DNA of 64,000 nt from Phragmites australis (taxonomy: Eukaryota; Streptophyta; Magnoliopsida; Poales; Poaceae), in contig NC_084922.1 in NCBI RefSeq assembly GCF_958298935.1, positions 18,912,501 through 18,976,500 on the forward strand, given 5' to 3'. Positions 1 to 13,975 of this stretch are shown piece by piece (the first letter of the stretch is position 1; each line of letters opens with the position of its first letter). The notes beneath the pieces were generated by a model, which worked only from the letters and a program-made list of their open reading frames with translations, was not told where the DNA came from and did not search any database. The position numbers and the translations under genes were made by a program.

Positions 1-640
1 GATGATTCTGTTTGGGACGCCGAAGCGACTTGTTATACCGTGGATGAATTGAAGCGCCGTGCTCTTGGTAACCTTGATAACTAGGACCGCCTCCGACCAC
101 TTGGTGAGCTTGTTGATGGCGACGTAGATGTATTCATAGCCCCCGATTGCTCGGGGAATGGACCCAGGATGTCCAGCCCCTAGACCGCGAAGGGCCATGA
201 TAGGGGGATGGTACGGAGAGCCTGAGCTGGCTGGTGAATCTACTTTGCGTGGAACTGGCATGACCTGCAGCGCCGAACCAAACTCAGAAGCGTCCTGGAG
301 GGCTGTAGGCCAGTAGAAGCCTTGCCGAAAGGCCTTCCCGACCAGCGTGTGGAATGATGCATGGCCACCGCACTCGCCCTCATGGATCTCAGTGAGGAGC
401 TCACTGCCTTCTGCCCGGGTGATGCATTTCAGGAGGACACCATCCGTGCCACACCGGTAGAGATCCCCATCTACTATGGCATAGCATTTGGACTGTCGTG
501 CAATTCTCTCTGCAGAGGCATCATCCCCGGGAAGGATGTTTTCTTTCAAGTACCCTCGGATCTCGTCGATCCATGAGGCTTCTTGAGAACCACCAGCAAG
601 TGCAGCGCACTAACCGGGCGGCGGCACCCTGATGGGACCT
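1..640 (-). pseudogene. Integrase N-terminal part of the Tat gypsy element (fragment)
   Basis: Minus-strand translation gives an integrase zinc-binding region (TEIHEGECGGH, then a decayed ACRSC-like stretch) followed by the start of the catalytic core (GYEYIYVAINKLTKWSEA, then FGVPNRII). In this family the core begins with a D-x-F/Y-TKWxEA pattern, and here the first Asp is replaced (YVAINKLTKW). Integrase normally joins the DNA copy into the host genome in the nucleus. Frameshifts near 250-300 and the truncation by the window edge make it non-functional. Confidence 0.75.
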
Positions 641-735
641 CCCACTGAGGGTGCTGCCTAGGTTCCCTCAACTAGGCTCGAGGGTTCCTCTTCATCCTGG
701 TCGGCAGGTAGGACAGATGGCCAAGTGAGCCTTTC

Positions 736-1137
736 TTAAAAGGCTTCGGCTGGGACGAGCGCCCGGGTAGAGGCCAGGCGAGAGAGGTCATTGGCCAGAG
801 TGTTGTCGTGGTGAGGTATGTGCCGCAGCTCCAGGCCATCGAAGTGCCGCTCCAGCTTCCTGACTTCCGCCACGTACGCCGCCATCTGAGGATCCGTGCA
901 CTGGTATTCCTTGGATACTTGGTTGACCACCAGTTGGGAGTCTCCCTAGACCAGCAGGCGCCGAATCTCGAGGACAACCGCTGCACGGAGGCCAGCAATG
1001 AGGCCATCATACTCCGCCATGTTGTTGGTTGCTCGGAAATGCAGCTGCACGACGTACTGGAGTACTTCACCCATTGGGGAGGTGAGCACCACTCCAGCCC
1101 CCGTGCCTTTCAGCGTGAGGGAGCCGTCAAAGTGCAT
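736..1137 (-). pseudogene. Second (plant/archaeal-type) RNase H domain of the Tat element
   Basis: Two overlapping minus-strand frames carry the domain: MHFDGSLTLKGTGAGVVL at the start (first catalytic Asp in HFDGS), NNMAEYDGLIAGL in the middle (Glu in AEY), then VVNQVSKEYQC and LANDLSRLA near the end. These are the usual RNase H landmarks of the extra domain in Tat elements; RNase H removes RNA from RNA-DNA hybrids during replication. A frameshift near 930-950 separates the halves. It lies between the first RNase H and integrase, which is what places the element in Tat. Confidence 0.8.
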
Positions 1138-1158
1138 GACCCAGTATCCGGGCCCATC

Positions 1159-1800
1159 TTACCCGGGGTACGCGGAAATCTCTTCATAGTCGATCTGAGG
1201 GACCGACGTCCACTCTGCCAAAAAGTCAGATAGAGACTGGCTCTTGATTGCCTGACGGCTGACAAAGTGCAGACCGAATTTTGCGAGCTTGACCGCCCAC
1301 TTGACAATACGCCTAGTGCCTTCTCGATTTCGGAGAATCGGCCCCAGTGGGTATGTGGTCAGCACCGAGACCTTGTGCGCCTGGAAGTAGTGGCGCAGCT
1401 TCTGAGACGCGACGAGTACGGCATAGAGCATCTTCTGGGCTTGAGGGTATCGTGTCTTGGCGTCTCAGAGGACTTCACTGGCGAAGTACACTGGTCGCTG
1501 TACACGGCGGGCCCGGGCTGAGGCCTCACCTGAGGGCTTGTCACAGCCCCCGAGCTTAGCACAATGGTCGGGGCTGGCCGAGGTCTTAGGCTCGAGTCCC
1601 TGGTCTAGAGGAGCCCCGAGAACTGAAGGCTGCTCGGGGGCGGCTTGGAGCTCGGACCCAGCACCTTGCCCCGAGCACTCATCATGCTCCACCACCAGTA
1701 CCATGCTCACGACTTGAGGAGTGGCCGAGATGTAGAGCAATAAAGGCTCACCCTCAGAGGGGGCCACCAGTATGGGCGGTGAGGTGAGATACTTCTTCAA
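1159..1800 (-). pseudogene. RT-linked RNase H domain of the Tat element
   Basis: The minus strand reads KKYLTSPPILVAP, then YISATPQVVSMVLV, RPVYFASEVL, and after a stop near 1465 MLYAVLVASQKLRHYFQAH, LTTYPLGPILRN and FVSRQAIKSQSLSDFLAEW. This is the standard end of the gypsy RT - RNase H region in grass Tat elements (L-x-P-P-L-x-P, YFVS-L, KLRHYFQ, SQALADF). The catalytic Asp normally found in the L-Y-L-A/D segment is absent here (LYISATP). A low-similarity stretch around 1570-1690 is lengthened relative to the family. Confidence 0.75.
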
Positions 1801-1878
1801 GTCTTGGAAGGCCTGCTCGGCCTCCGGTGTCCAGTCAAAGTGACCGGTCTTTTTCAGCAGTTTGAAGAGTGGGAGCCC

Positions 1879-2960
1879 TCACTCTCCGAGCTTGGAGATG
1901 AAGCGCCCCAGGGCCACCATGTAGCCAGCGAGACACTGGACTTCCTTGAGTTGAGCCGGGGGTCGCATCTGTTCGATGGCCCAGATCTTCTCTGGATTGG
2001 CCTCGATTCCTCGGCTGGAAACCAAGAAACCGAGGAGCTTGCCCGCGGGTACCCCAAAGAAGCACTTCTCGGGTTTAAGCCTCAGGCGGGTAGTATGAAG
2101 ACTATTGAAAGTCTCGGCTAAGTCCTCCAGCAGGGTGGTAAAAGATGTTTTTTCCTCGTCCGCTGGAATGACGACCCAGCGTTGCGGAAACCAAAAGGCA
2201 TTGAGGAGCAATAGGTCCCCACCGGGGTAGTAAAAGATGTTTTTTCCTCATCCTGTTTGGCCATGAGGATTTGGTGATAACCCGAATATGCATCTAAAAA
2301 ACACAAAAGATCACATCCCGTAGTGGAATCTACAATCTGATCTATGCGGGGTAAAGGAAAAGGATCTTTAGGACAAGCCTTGTTTAAGTCGGTGTAGTCG
2401 ACACAGATCCGCAGCTTGCCATTGGCCTTCGGGACGATGACTGGGTTTGCCAGCCACTCTGGGTGGAGGACCTCTCGGATGAAGCCGGACCTTCTGCCTC
2501 ACCGACTGTGCGTTTGGTCGCACAGCAAGGTGGTGCTCGATCACCTCCCTAGGGATCCCGGGCATATCGGACAGCTGCCATGCAAACACGTCGATGTTCG
2601 CCCGGAGGAAGGCGACGAGCGCGCTTTCCTATTTGTCGCCCAGGTTACCGCCAATCCGGACGACCTGGGACGAGTCTTCGCCCACCACGACCTCCTTCGT
2701 GGGGATGGAGGCGTTGGCGGTGAGTCGGGGTTTGGATGAAGAGGGTCCCGAGCCCCCTGGGTGTCCTTCGACCTCGGCCCTAGCAGAGACCAAGGTCGAG
2801 TAGAGTTGCTCGGCGCAGGAGACGGTGCTGCCAGTCTCGGTGGGCACAGAGATGGGGCCTGCGGGGCCCAGCATCTTGACCATGAGGTAGGCATAGTACG
2901 TGACCATCATGAACCGGGCTAGTGCCGGGCGCCCGAGGATGGCGTTGTAGGGGAGAGGGA
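1879..2960 (-). pseudogene. Reverse transcriptase of the Tat element, rearranged
   Basis: Recognisable minus-strand pieces are the N-terminal palm around 2370-2590, FLDAYSGYHQILMAKQDEEK at 2245-2305 (the motif carrying the first catalytic Asp), MPFGFRNAGSSFQR, and RLKPEKCFFGVPAGKLLGFL at 2000-2075. The YVDD catalytic box expected between SSFQR and the LKPEKC motif is missing. In its place is a second copy of the DEEKTSFTT-coding sequence (see the repeat at 2138-2249). The domain copies RNA to DNA in live elements; this copy cannot. Frame changes occur at about 2210, 2310 and 2590. Confidence 0.8.
2138..2249 (-). repeat. Short direct duplication replacing the RT catalytic box
   Basis: The 20-bp string gtaaaagatgttttttcctc occurs at 2138-2157 and again at 2230-2249, 92 bp apart. 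Both code DEEKTSFTT on the minus strand. The 2230 copy is in the normal place (after SGYHQILMAKQ). The 2138 copy lies where sequence around YVDD belongs. Confidence 0.85.
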
Positions 2961-3051
2961 CTTCCGCGACATCGAAGATAACGTTCTCTATCCGAAAATT
3001 GTTCCGGCTCCCGAATGTGACGGGCAGCTAGACCTGCCTGAGGGGCAGAGT

Positions 3052-5064
3052 TTACCCCGGCGTCACCCCGTAGAAGGGGAGCGACGGCTTTAGGTACCTG
3101 GAAGGCACCTGCAGCTTTTTGAAGGCCTCGTGGGACAGGAGGTTTAGGCCTGCACCCCCATCGATCAGCACTCTGCTGACCTTCACATTGCAGATGGTGG
3201 GGGACACTACTATAGGTAGTCGCCCCATGCCTGCAGTACTCGCGGGGTGGTCCGCCAGACTAAAGGTGATTGGGGTGTCTGACCACTTCAAGGGTCTTGC
3301 GGCCGCAATGCTCGGGGTGGCCGAGCACACCTCACGCCACATTGTTTTGACGTAGCGATGAGAGGAGGGCATGTACGCGCCTCCGTCGATGAAGGCGATG
3401 GTGTGCTCGGGGGCGGCTCTGTCGTCGCCGCCCCTGCGGCGCTCCTCGCGCTCCTTCTGGCACCGCTCGATGAGTCCTTTAACCGACTGGCACTCAGTAA
3501 GGTCGTGCCAGTCAGTTTGGTGGATCTCACACCACTTTCCCGACTCGAGCTTCGCGGGAGCGGGATCCCTCGGGGGAGCGGGAGCCCTCGCGAGAGCTGG
3601 CCTTCTGTCGACAGCCGCCCGGCGTGCCGGCTTGCGGGCAGGGCCCTCCACAGGCACGACGGGGGAAGCGTTGCGCCTCCTTCTCCTTTTCTTTTCCCAC
3701 CTGTCAGAGCGGGAAGGACCTGCCTTGTCGACAGCAGGTTGCTCAGGGCGCGGGACATGCCACGCCCGAGCCTCCGTCGCCTTAGCGCACTTGTCAGCCA
3801 ACGTGAAGAGCTCCGCGGTGGTCTCGACCTCATGCGTACCTAGCTTTTCGAGCATCCGCTCATCGTGGACGCCCTGCCGAAATGCGATGATAATGGCATG
3901 GGGTGTAATTTGCGGAATGGTGTTGCGGACTTGGCTGAAGCGCTATATGAAGCGCCTCAGTGTCTCTCCTTCTTGCTGCTTCACAGCGTGGAGGTCACAC
4001 TCCAAGCCGGGGCGCGTGAAGGTGCCCTGAAAGTTAGCCACGAACTGGTTGCAGAGATCATCCTAGGAACCGATGGACCCTAGGGATAAGTTCATAAACC
4101 AGGAGCAGGTAGAGCCCCTCAAGGCTACATGGAAGTAATTGGCCATAACCTTTTCACTACCGCCCGCCGCTTGGATGATGGTGGTGTAGATCGGGAGGAA
4201 CTCGACGGGGTCAATGGACCCATCGTACTTCTCTGGTAGTTCTGGCCTAAACTTCGTGGGCCAGTTGACCCGACAGAGCTTGTTGGTGAATGCACGGCAG
4301 CCTGTGCCGTATCCCGTGGTGCGAGCAGCGCCCTTGGGAGACGAACGCTGGCACGCTGGGGAACCCTAGCGGTCATGGGCCGGCATAGAGGAAGCCTGGT
4401 CCTCTGCCTCGGTCTCGTGTCGGGACTCCCGATGGCGCTCGAGGGTGACGCGAGCATCTTCGATGGCCCTCCGCTCATTTAGGTGTAAGCGGAGGTCCCG
4501 AGCTCCGGTTGTGGCCAGGGGGGCGGCACTCCACCTAGAGGCCCCCCGGCCAGTTCTGCTGCCACCTCAGGATGGACCGGCTTTGGTTGCGCCGCGGCAG
4601 GAGGTGGCACGGGAGCTTTCAGCCAGCACCTGCTGGTGAGCTGTGCCCACCAAGGCGGCCACCTCCTGAAGCCAACGGCCTTCTGGGGTTTCCCCTACTG
4701 CCTGGACAGGGGGGTGCCTGAGGAGTGCTTGCGCCGCAAGCAACGCACTCCCAGGGCTGCCATCACTGAAGGCGAGCCTGCGTCGTAACGGTGCTCGGCG
4801 CTGTCCGGATGTAGATCTCGTAGCAGGGGCATCTGCCGCTTGCTGAGGGTTAGGCTGCCCGCCTGCGACGGCGGCAGCGGCCCAACTGGGTCCAACGTTG
4901 TTGTCCCAATGGGAGGGGAGCGCCGTACGGGTGGACCGCTGTTGCTGCTGCTGAGGAGTAGCAAAAACTGGGGCCTCTTGAGCGATGGGCTCCACTTCTT
5001 CGCTAGAGTTAGAGCCGGTGCGTTGGAGACGATGTCCACCTGCCATCTTTTCTGCAGAAAACAA
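3052..5064 (-). pseudogene. Gag and protease region of the Tat gypsy element
   Basis: The first ATG-led frame on the minus strand starts at 5064, just after the primer site, and runs 165 codons with a Gln-rich N-terminus (QQQQQRST). The capsid-like part lies at about 4270-3900 (CSWFMNL, then ETLRRFIYRFSQVRNTIP), split over frames with a stop near 4080. The 267-codon frame 3855-3052 holds a basic linker and a degenerate zinc region (CEIHQTDWHDLTEC), then a retropepsin domain with the active-site pattern LIDGGAGLNLL; Tat proteases usually have D-G/T-G-S/A here. Gag packages the RNA, and protease matures the particle. Confidence 0.8.
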
Positions 5065-5085
5065 AACGGATTCAGGGATGCAACC

Positions 5086-5103
5086 CCCCTACTTGGCGCG
5101 CCA
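5086..5103 (-). other. Primer-binding site of the Tat gypsy element
   Basis: Directly inside the LTR end, after a 2-nt gap, the minus strand reads tggcgcgccaagtagggg. The position two bases from the LTR edge and the TGG start are what is expected of the site that pairs with a tRNA 3' end to prime minus-strand DNA. The tRNA species was not identified. Confidence 0.75.
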
Positions 5104-5503
5104 GCTGTCGGAGGATGAACTCCACAAGCAAGGATCCGGAGGGACCCCCTTTGAGATTCGGCCGGGGGGATGATTCTGAATCCTCTTCGTACGTGAAATA
5201 AATGAGAATAAATGAGATGCAGGTGGGATGGATGATCGGATGCTAGTGGAAATAAATGCTCAAGGGATTTTAGATAGGTTCGGGCCGCACGGAGCGTAAT
5301 ACCCTACTCCTGTGTGTATGCTATAAATGCTCTGGAAATGCCTCTCTGAGGATCTCTTGTGTTACAAGGGTTTTTGTCTAAGTCTTGAGCTTCGTGTGAC
5401 TTGTTCTTCGTTAGCTTGTCTTGGTATTCTTCAACTTCTGGGACTTGGTCCTAAGGAAGCCGTTGTCTTTTGAACCCCCCCTCGCCGTCGGGATGCACCG
5501 CCT

Positions 5504-5512
5504 CCTTTTATA
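5504..5512 (-). promoter_or_regulatory. TATA box of the Tat LTR
   Basis: TATAAAAGG on the minus strand, within a GC-rich stretch inside the LTR. It fits the strand of gag-pol and is the likely core promoter for the element RNA. Confidence 0.6.
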
Positions 5513-5999
5513 CCGTCGGGGGGGACTTGGCATAACCAGAAGGGATGGTGCGAGTTTCAAGGCACCATAAATGGAAAGCAACCATCATGGGCTGCAGTTT
5601 GATGTTACGGGGGGGGGGGGGGGTCTTGAAAACGCGCCCCCGTCCGATCCTGTCGTCATCATCCCGCTTTTCAATGGGTGCTGCGGGGGGGGGGGGGGCA
5701 CCGGGCAGCCACCGAGCAACCCCATATGCCCGCCCGGTCAGAGTGAGCCTGACATAGTAGAGCGGCAGGTGATATGCCTCGAGCCCTACGTCGATATCCC
5801 GAGGGACGTCGGATGACGCTCGACGGGACCCGCTGCATTAAATGTCCCCACGCCTCCCTGCCAGGTAGTGGCAGGGACTGACAGCAGGCGTGGCGAGAGT
5901 GGTTGGAAGTAACAGGCCACACTCCCTCTTAAATGCAGCATCAGGCCTCTCACCAATTGACACCTCGCTGCTGAGCCCTTGTGGGGTCCACCGGCAAGG

Positions 6000-6330
6000 G
6001 GCTTCTCGAGTCCTCAGGGAACTCTGGGTGCTCGGGGACTACTGTTCATAGCCCCAAGCACTCTCTCCCGGATATATCTTTTCTTGGTCCTCGGGGAACT
6101 CGGGCGCTCGGGGTCCACTGTTCATGGCCCCGAGCACCCTCTCCCAGAACTGTGTCTGCTTGGGTCATCGGGGAACTCGGGTACTCGGGGACCACTGTTC
6201 ATGGCCTCGAGCACCCTCTCCCGGAACTTATACTTCTCGGGTCCTCGGGGAACTCGAGTGCTCGGGGACCACTATTCATGGCCCCTAGCGCCCTCTCCCG
6301 GAACTTGGTCTTCTCGGACCTTGGGGAGAT
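6000..6330. repeat. Tandem hairpin repeat in U3 of the Tat LTR (about 4 x 76 bp)
   Basis: Four units of roughly 76 bp each start near CTCGGGGAACTC and contain an internal inverted repeat: GTGCTCGGGG, about 11 bases including CACTGTTCAT, then CCCCGAGCAC. Units differ by substitutions but keep the two arms. The block is at the upstream (U3) end of the LTR, where enhancers usually lie. Confidence 0.85.
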
Positions 6331-6412
6331 AATCCCCGAGGGAGGGTGTCACGTGGCACTCTACTGTCCTGGCCTCGAGACTCGGGGACCCCCGGTTCCC
6401 ATGTCACCGACA

Positions 6413-9900
<3,488 letters not shown>

Positions 9901-10102
9901 TGTTATCAATGAAAAGATGATCAAATAACCCCTCATGACGGTTGTATGTGTGCGTTGGAAAGGGATGTCTTCCCAATGGACACATTCCCATTCACCTTGC
10001 ATAAATATAAGATGAATAAATGAAACAAAATAGAATTAAGTCTCAATTCTCATTCTTTATTTCGATTGTGTTCGCATTGTTCATTACATTCAATCTTCAA
10101 CA
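9901..10102 (+). repeat. 3' LTR of the copia relic (202 bp)
   Basis: It starts TGTTATCAATG immediately after the purine tract and ends CTTCAACA. The start and end resemble the 188-bp LTRs of the intact copia element at 46651-54597 (minus strand TGTTACAAG to CTCAACA), so both belong to related families. The 5' partner is not in the window. Confidence 0.75.
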
Positions 10103-10563
10103 CTTTTCTCCCCTACACACATGCCTGCCCCATTGTTGAAAGTAGTGTCCACAGAGCGGCCCGAGCTGGGTGGTCTGGTCCTAATAATTATGATCATGGG
10201 TTGGCTCCTCATGGGCTACATTTAGTATCACTATGTGTCGACAATATGTAAACCACTAATCTTACAAATTTATGAATGACGTAGGGAATAGTTCTAGCAG
10301 TCGAATCACACGCCACATACATAAGTTTATACAAGTTCATGCCTCTGTTAAGATAATAGCCCTATGTTATGTTTGTCTTGTACTGATATCTGAGACTATT
10401 TACAAGCAGGTTCTTAGCTAGCCTATATGGATATAGACCTAGTCAAAGGGCTTCTTGTGCATAGTCGTGGAGGGTTGCTGCTGTAGATCAGGAATACAGA
10501 GAGCTTGAAGGCTCAAAGCTTTCTATAGGTTTGAATGGACTTGTCCTTCGTAGGGTCCCCTGG
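10103..10563. other. Unassigned spacer
   Basis: No supported gene and no recognised element. It separates the copia 3' LTR from the LTR of gypsy element A and may be remnant target DNA. Confidence 0.5.
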
Positions 10564-11341
10564 TGATGGAAGTATGGCCCAATCTTCTGAAAGGTGTGAA
10601 GATACACTGACTTATGGAGTTTTGAAATTGATGATTAAAAAGGCTCCGATCAGAGTAGATCAAAAACCCTAGTAACCACTACAGCACTACTTCGTAGTTA
10701 TCAACCATGCTGAACATGGTTGACCTCACTAAGAAGGCTTTTTCTTGCAAGTGAATCAAGAAGACAAGCAAGAGAATAGAAAAGCAATTTGAAATCCTAT
10801 TGCGAATTTAGATGAAGTTCATGAAGTGGGGTTCCTCAAACCGAACAAGTGGCAAAACTCTAATGTGATAGAATAATCTAAGAAAAAACCCGAGTCTAAA
10901 CTACGACAGCTACTGAATATATATGTAGATAGATGTGAGGAGGTCAACCTAGTATTTTGTGGCCATGGGGAGGGCGCACACAACCTGGGTTTGGAGTCCA
11001 ACATGCTTACAAGGCTCGATATGGCCCAAAACTGTGATGCAACACCTTATTTCTTCAATTCTGATTTATTTCTAATGAATCTTGGGGTGGGACAAGATCT
11101 ATTGGAAATGTTTCATTGTAAGCTTTCCAACAAGTATAAGAACACCTCAATTGGACTTCGTATGCAAAAGTTATGCCATTTAATTAACGTGTTGTCTGTA
11201 GACTCTGAACCAAATTTGGAGTCCGACTTGATAATGACTTTGAGTCCAATTTGACTTGGCCTTTGAGGGGTGACATCTAGATGATGTTGTTGTGCTTCTC
11301 CCATATTCTTAAACAACAAAACATCACAAGAAGTTAGTAGA
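10564..11341 (-). repeat. 3' LTR of gypsy element A (778 bp)
   Basis: On the plus strand it starts TGATGGAAGTATGGCC and ends near TTAGTAGA; on the minus strand other copies run TGCTACTAA to CCATCA. Related LTRs lie at 23058-23824, 28336-31869, 32349-33087 and 45075-45839. The adjoining minus-strand tract to its right (aggatgaga) is the decayed polypurine tract. Confidence 0.85.
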
Positions 11342-12343
11342 GTCTCATCCTTTACCAGGAAAGCATGAACTGCGAGGATCAAGTTCACCTTATGGTTAAT
11401 TTTCACGCACTGTTCTTGTAATTGACCCATGTTTGTCTTGAGGAGTATTAGTATTGCTCGTATCCAAAGGTATGATGTTATCATCATCCTCTCCTTGAAT
11501 TTCATCCTCAACTCAAGCTCATCTTCTTCTCTCATGTATGACTTCAAATCTGAATTGTTAAACTTGGGACTAATCCAAAATCTGCAGGTAGATCCAATTT
11601 ATATGCATTGTCATTTATCTTCTCAATTATCTTAAATTGTCAATCAGCTCTTGGCATCAACTTTGATTTTCTTAATTTTGGAAACCTATCCTTTCGCAAA
11701 TGCAACCAAACTAAATCACCTGGTTCAAATTTTATTTCTTTCCTACCTTCACTTCCAACAACCCTATACTTTTCTATTATACACTCTATATTATCTTTAG
11801 TTGTTTCATGTAACTTAAGGATAAATTCAAGACGCCTCTTAGCATCCAAATTAAGTTTTTCAGAGGTGAGTAAAGGTAGTAAATCAATAGGAGCACGTTG
11901 ATTAAAACCATACACTACCAAAATTGGGGTTACCTTGGTGGTGAAGTGTACTAACCTGTTGTAAGCAAACTCAATATGCAGTAAACACTCTTCCGGCGTG
12001 CTCAAGTTCTTCTTTAAAATAGCTTGTAACATGGTGGATAATGTAGAGTTGACGACCTCTGTTTGTCCATCAGTTTGGGGGATGACACGTAGTAGAAAAT
12101 AGCATATTTGTCCCCAATTTGTTTCAAAGTCATCTCCAAAAGTGGCTCTAAAACTTTGCATCATGATCTAAAACAATAGTATTAGGCACTCCATGTAGGT
12201 GAACAATTTTCCTGAAAAACAAATTATCTATGTTTGTAGGATCATCACTCTTGTGACAAGGTATAAAATGTGCCATTTTAGAAAATCGTTCCACAACTCC
12301 CTAAAACAAAATATATAGAAACATCCTCCCTAGGTACACTAGC
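11342..12343 (-). pseudogene. Integrase C-terminal part of gypsy element A
   Basis: A 174-codon minus-strand frame (12164-11640) carries the end of the integrase core and its C-terminal domain: PQTDGQTEVVN, KKNLSTPEECLLHIEFAYN, VVYGFNQRAPIDLLPL, then the GPY/F-like linker GDLVWLHLRKDRFPKL. After it come the family's acidic C-terminus and the polypurine region. The catalytic Asp region upstream is degenerate, and the gene is cut at 12343 by an insertion that starts at 12349; the other half resumes at 20070. Confidence 0.85.
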
Positions 12344-12348
12344 AATAG
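12344..12348. repeat. Target-site duplication AATAG, left copy
   Basis: AATAG lies directly before TGTTGG at 12349 and again at 20065-20069 directly after the outer end of the third LTR. The gypsy A sequence is continuous if one copy and the insert are removed. Confidence 0.9.
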
Positions 12349-13277
12349 TGTTGGAACAAGAGTTCGTCTTGCCCCAGCAAGTACGGCGAGAGTTTCTTCT
12401 AAGGAGGAGACTCAAGCTTGGAGAGGAAGTTTAAGAGGAAGGAACACCATGAATGAATTGATTGTAGAAAAATGGATCACTCTGGGAGGAGTATCACAGC
12501 GTGACTTTGTGTGTTTTCACCTTTGTGTCTTTTTTGCTATCTTGCCCATCCTCTACCCAGAGGACCATGGCCTCCTATTTATAGGGTTGTGTGTAGCTTG
12601 GCGTACAAGTTATCATAATGTACAAATATCTGGGATCTGACCAAATTACCTTGCCTTAACCCAGATAATTACCTTTTACCCTATCGGGGAGATAAATATC
12701 CACCGTGGTAACTATCGTGGTGCCTGCCCCCTAGAGTGCGGCGAGCCGATCGCCAATTGTGGCCCAACGCCGCACTGTCAGGGGTGACAGGATAGCCTCC
12801 ATCACACCGAAGTGTCAAAGCGACGTCCATTAGCCTAGGCTTTTAATGTCGGTCACTTCCTTGCAGGCAAAGCATGACCGGTGCTCCCCTTCCAGCAGAT
12901 CTTTCCTAAGGCCTGCAGAATCACCTTGTAGCCTTCGGGAAGGCGACCCGAACAGCCCGAGCCGGGGGCCTCGAGAGGCATGGAACCGAAAGGTGAAAGC
13001 TTTGGGAAGCAAGACTCCAAAAGGCTGGGGCTTCAGGAGGCTGAAGCTTCGGGGGATCAAGGCTTCGGGAGGTCGAGTTTTTGGGAGGCTGAGCCTTCGG
13101 GAGACCGAGCCGGCTAAGCCAAGGGATGACTTTGTAGGGACAAAGGTGTACCATGAAGGGATCTGATGACTTTGAAGGTCGAGCTTTGAATTGAGGGTCC
13201 AGAGATCAAAGCGCCGGAGGGACCTGGATGGTAATCTTCAACCATTATTCTTAGGCTGGTTTATTTTTCCCCCAACA
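12349..13277 (-). repeat. LTR1 of the gag-only element (929 bp, 3' LTR)
   Basis: Inverted ends TGTTGG and CCAACA. A minus-strand TATA box (CTATAAATAG) lies at 12575-12584. The U3 part (about 12950-13110) carries a run of 15-20-bp units of the type cttcgggaggctgag. Divergence from LTR3 is roughly 10% by eye. Confidence 0.9.
12575..12584 (-). promoter_or_regulatory. TATA box in LTR1 of the gag-only element
   Basis: CTATAAATAG on the minus strand. The same box is kept in LTR2 (near 14200) and LTR3 (near 19365), which supports promoter function and the minus orientation. Confidence 0.6.
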
Positions 13278-13975
13278 GTACCCCCTCATTCTTGGGCCCC
13301 GATGTATTGGAGGGGGGAGAGGATGTAGAGGAAAAACCAACCCCAGCCTGGTATAGCACCAAGGATGCCTAATGGCAATTCCTTGTCCTTTAAGAAGTTT
13401 TTTCGTTTAGAAACCTTCGACGTCGATGGCGAGCCCAAGGCTGATGGCGTACTGGTGGTGGCGATCTGCCTTGGAGCTTGTTGGAGCTATCATGTGTGGT
13501 GTAGGGACCCCGGGTTAGAGGGACGTCGATGGATGTGGTGTACTTCCGAGGTCCGTGTTGAGACCGATATAGGTTATCCGGATTCCTTCGGTATGGTTCT
13601 TCCTGCCCTTTGAGGTCGCTAGAGTAGAGGTTACGTGTGGGATTGGAGGATCCCATGCATTTGCCTGGCGGGATAAGACGTGCCACTACCGCATTTTGAT
13701 TAGACAATGCGGGGGGTCGTTTAGGGTCTTGTGCCCACGCCCCTGTCACGCGCCGAAAGGGGTTTGGGTTATTAATATGATGGGACATTCATGCGAGAAA
13801 ATGAGGCATTCATCTTGGAGCGTTGCCACATGTTGGAGGAAACCCAGATATGGCCATGGCCCCTTAGGTATTCAATGGGGGATACGGCGATGTTGGTTCC
13901 TCTTCATCTTCTGGACCTATGTGGCTGCCTAGCCCGGGTATAAAGCTGGAGTTGCCCGGCTGGAGTCTCCAAAGC
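13278..13975 (-). other. Internal stretch between LTR1 and LTR2
   Basis: About 700 bp with no recognisable coding homology. It starts, on the minus strand side of LTR1, with the purine-rich tract expected before a 3' LTR. It may be the 3' internal end of one unit of a tandem structure. Open frames here overlap on both strands and look fortuitous. Confidence 0.5.

Larger units (their letters stand above)
1..5105 (-). mobile_element. Internal region of a Tat-type Ty3/gypsy retrotransposon, cut by the window edge
   Basis: Reading the minus strand from 5105 leftwards gives the gypsy order: gag, protease, reverse transcriptase, RNase H, a second (plant or archaeal-type) RNase H, then the start of integrase at the window edge. 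The order RT - RNase H - extra RNase H - integrase is the known hallmark of the Tat lineage (Ogre/Retand-like) in plants. All frames are broken by frameshifts and stops, so the copy is dead. Integrase C-terminus and 3' LTR lie outside the window. Its 5' LTR adjoins at 5106-6412, and the element sits inside an older copia copy that resumes at 6413. Confidence 0.9.
5106..6412 (-). repeat. 5' LTR of the Tat gypsy element (1307 bp)
   Basis: The LTR is bounded by the perfect 6-bp inverted ends TGTCGG at 5106 and CCGACA at 6407-6412. On the minus strand, a TATA box at 5504-5512 puts U3 to the right (about 5515-6412) and R-U5 to the left. U3 contains a tandem repeat block (6000-6330) and two poly-G tracts (about 5610-5624 and 5686-5698). 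Sequence just outside at 6413 matches copia pol, so this is a true insertion boundary. A second member of the LTR family lies at 42425-43885. Confidence 0.92.

Noticed and set aside
3358..4030. Plus-strand frames of 161 and 219 codons
   Set aside because: Antisense to the gag-protease frame 3052-3855 of the Tat element; no domain.
6000..6330. CRISPR-like regular repeats with spacers
   Set aside because: Whole units including the loops are repeated, the host is a plant, and the block is part of an LTR.
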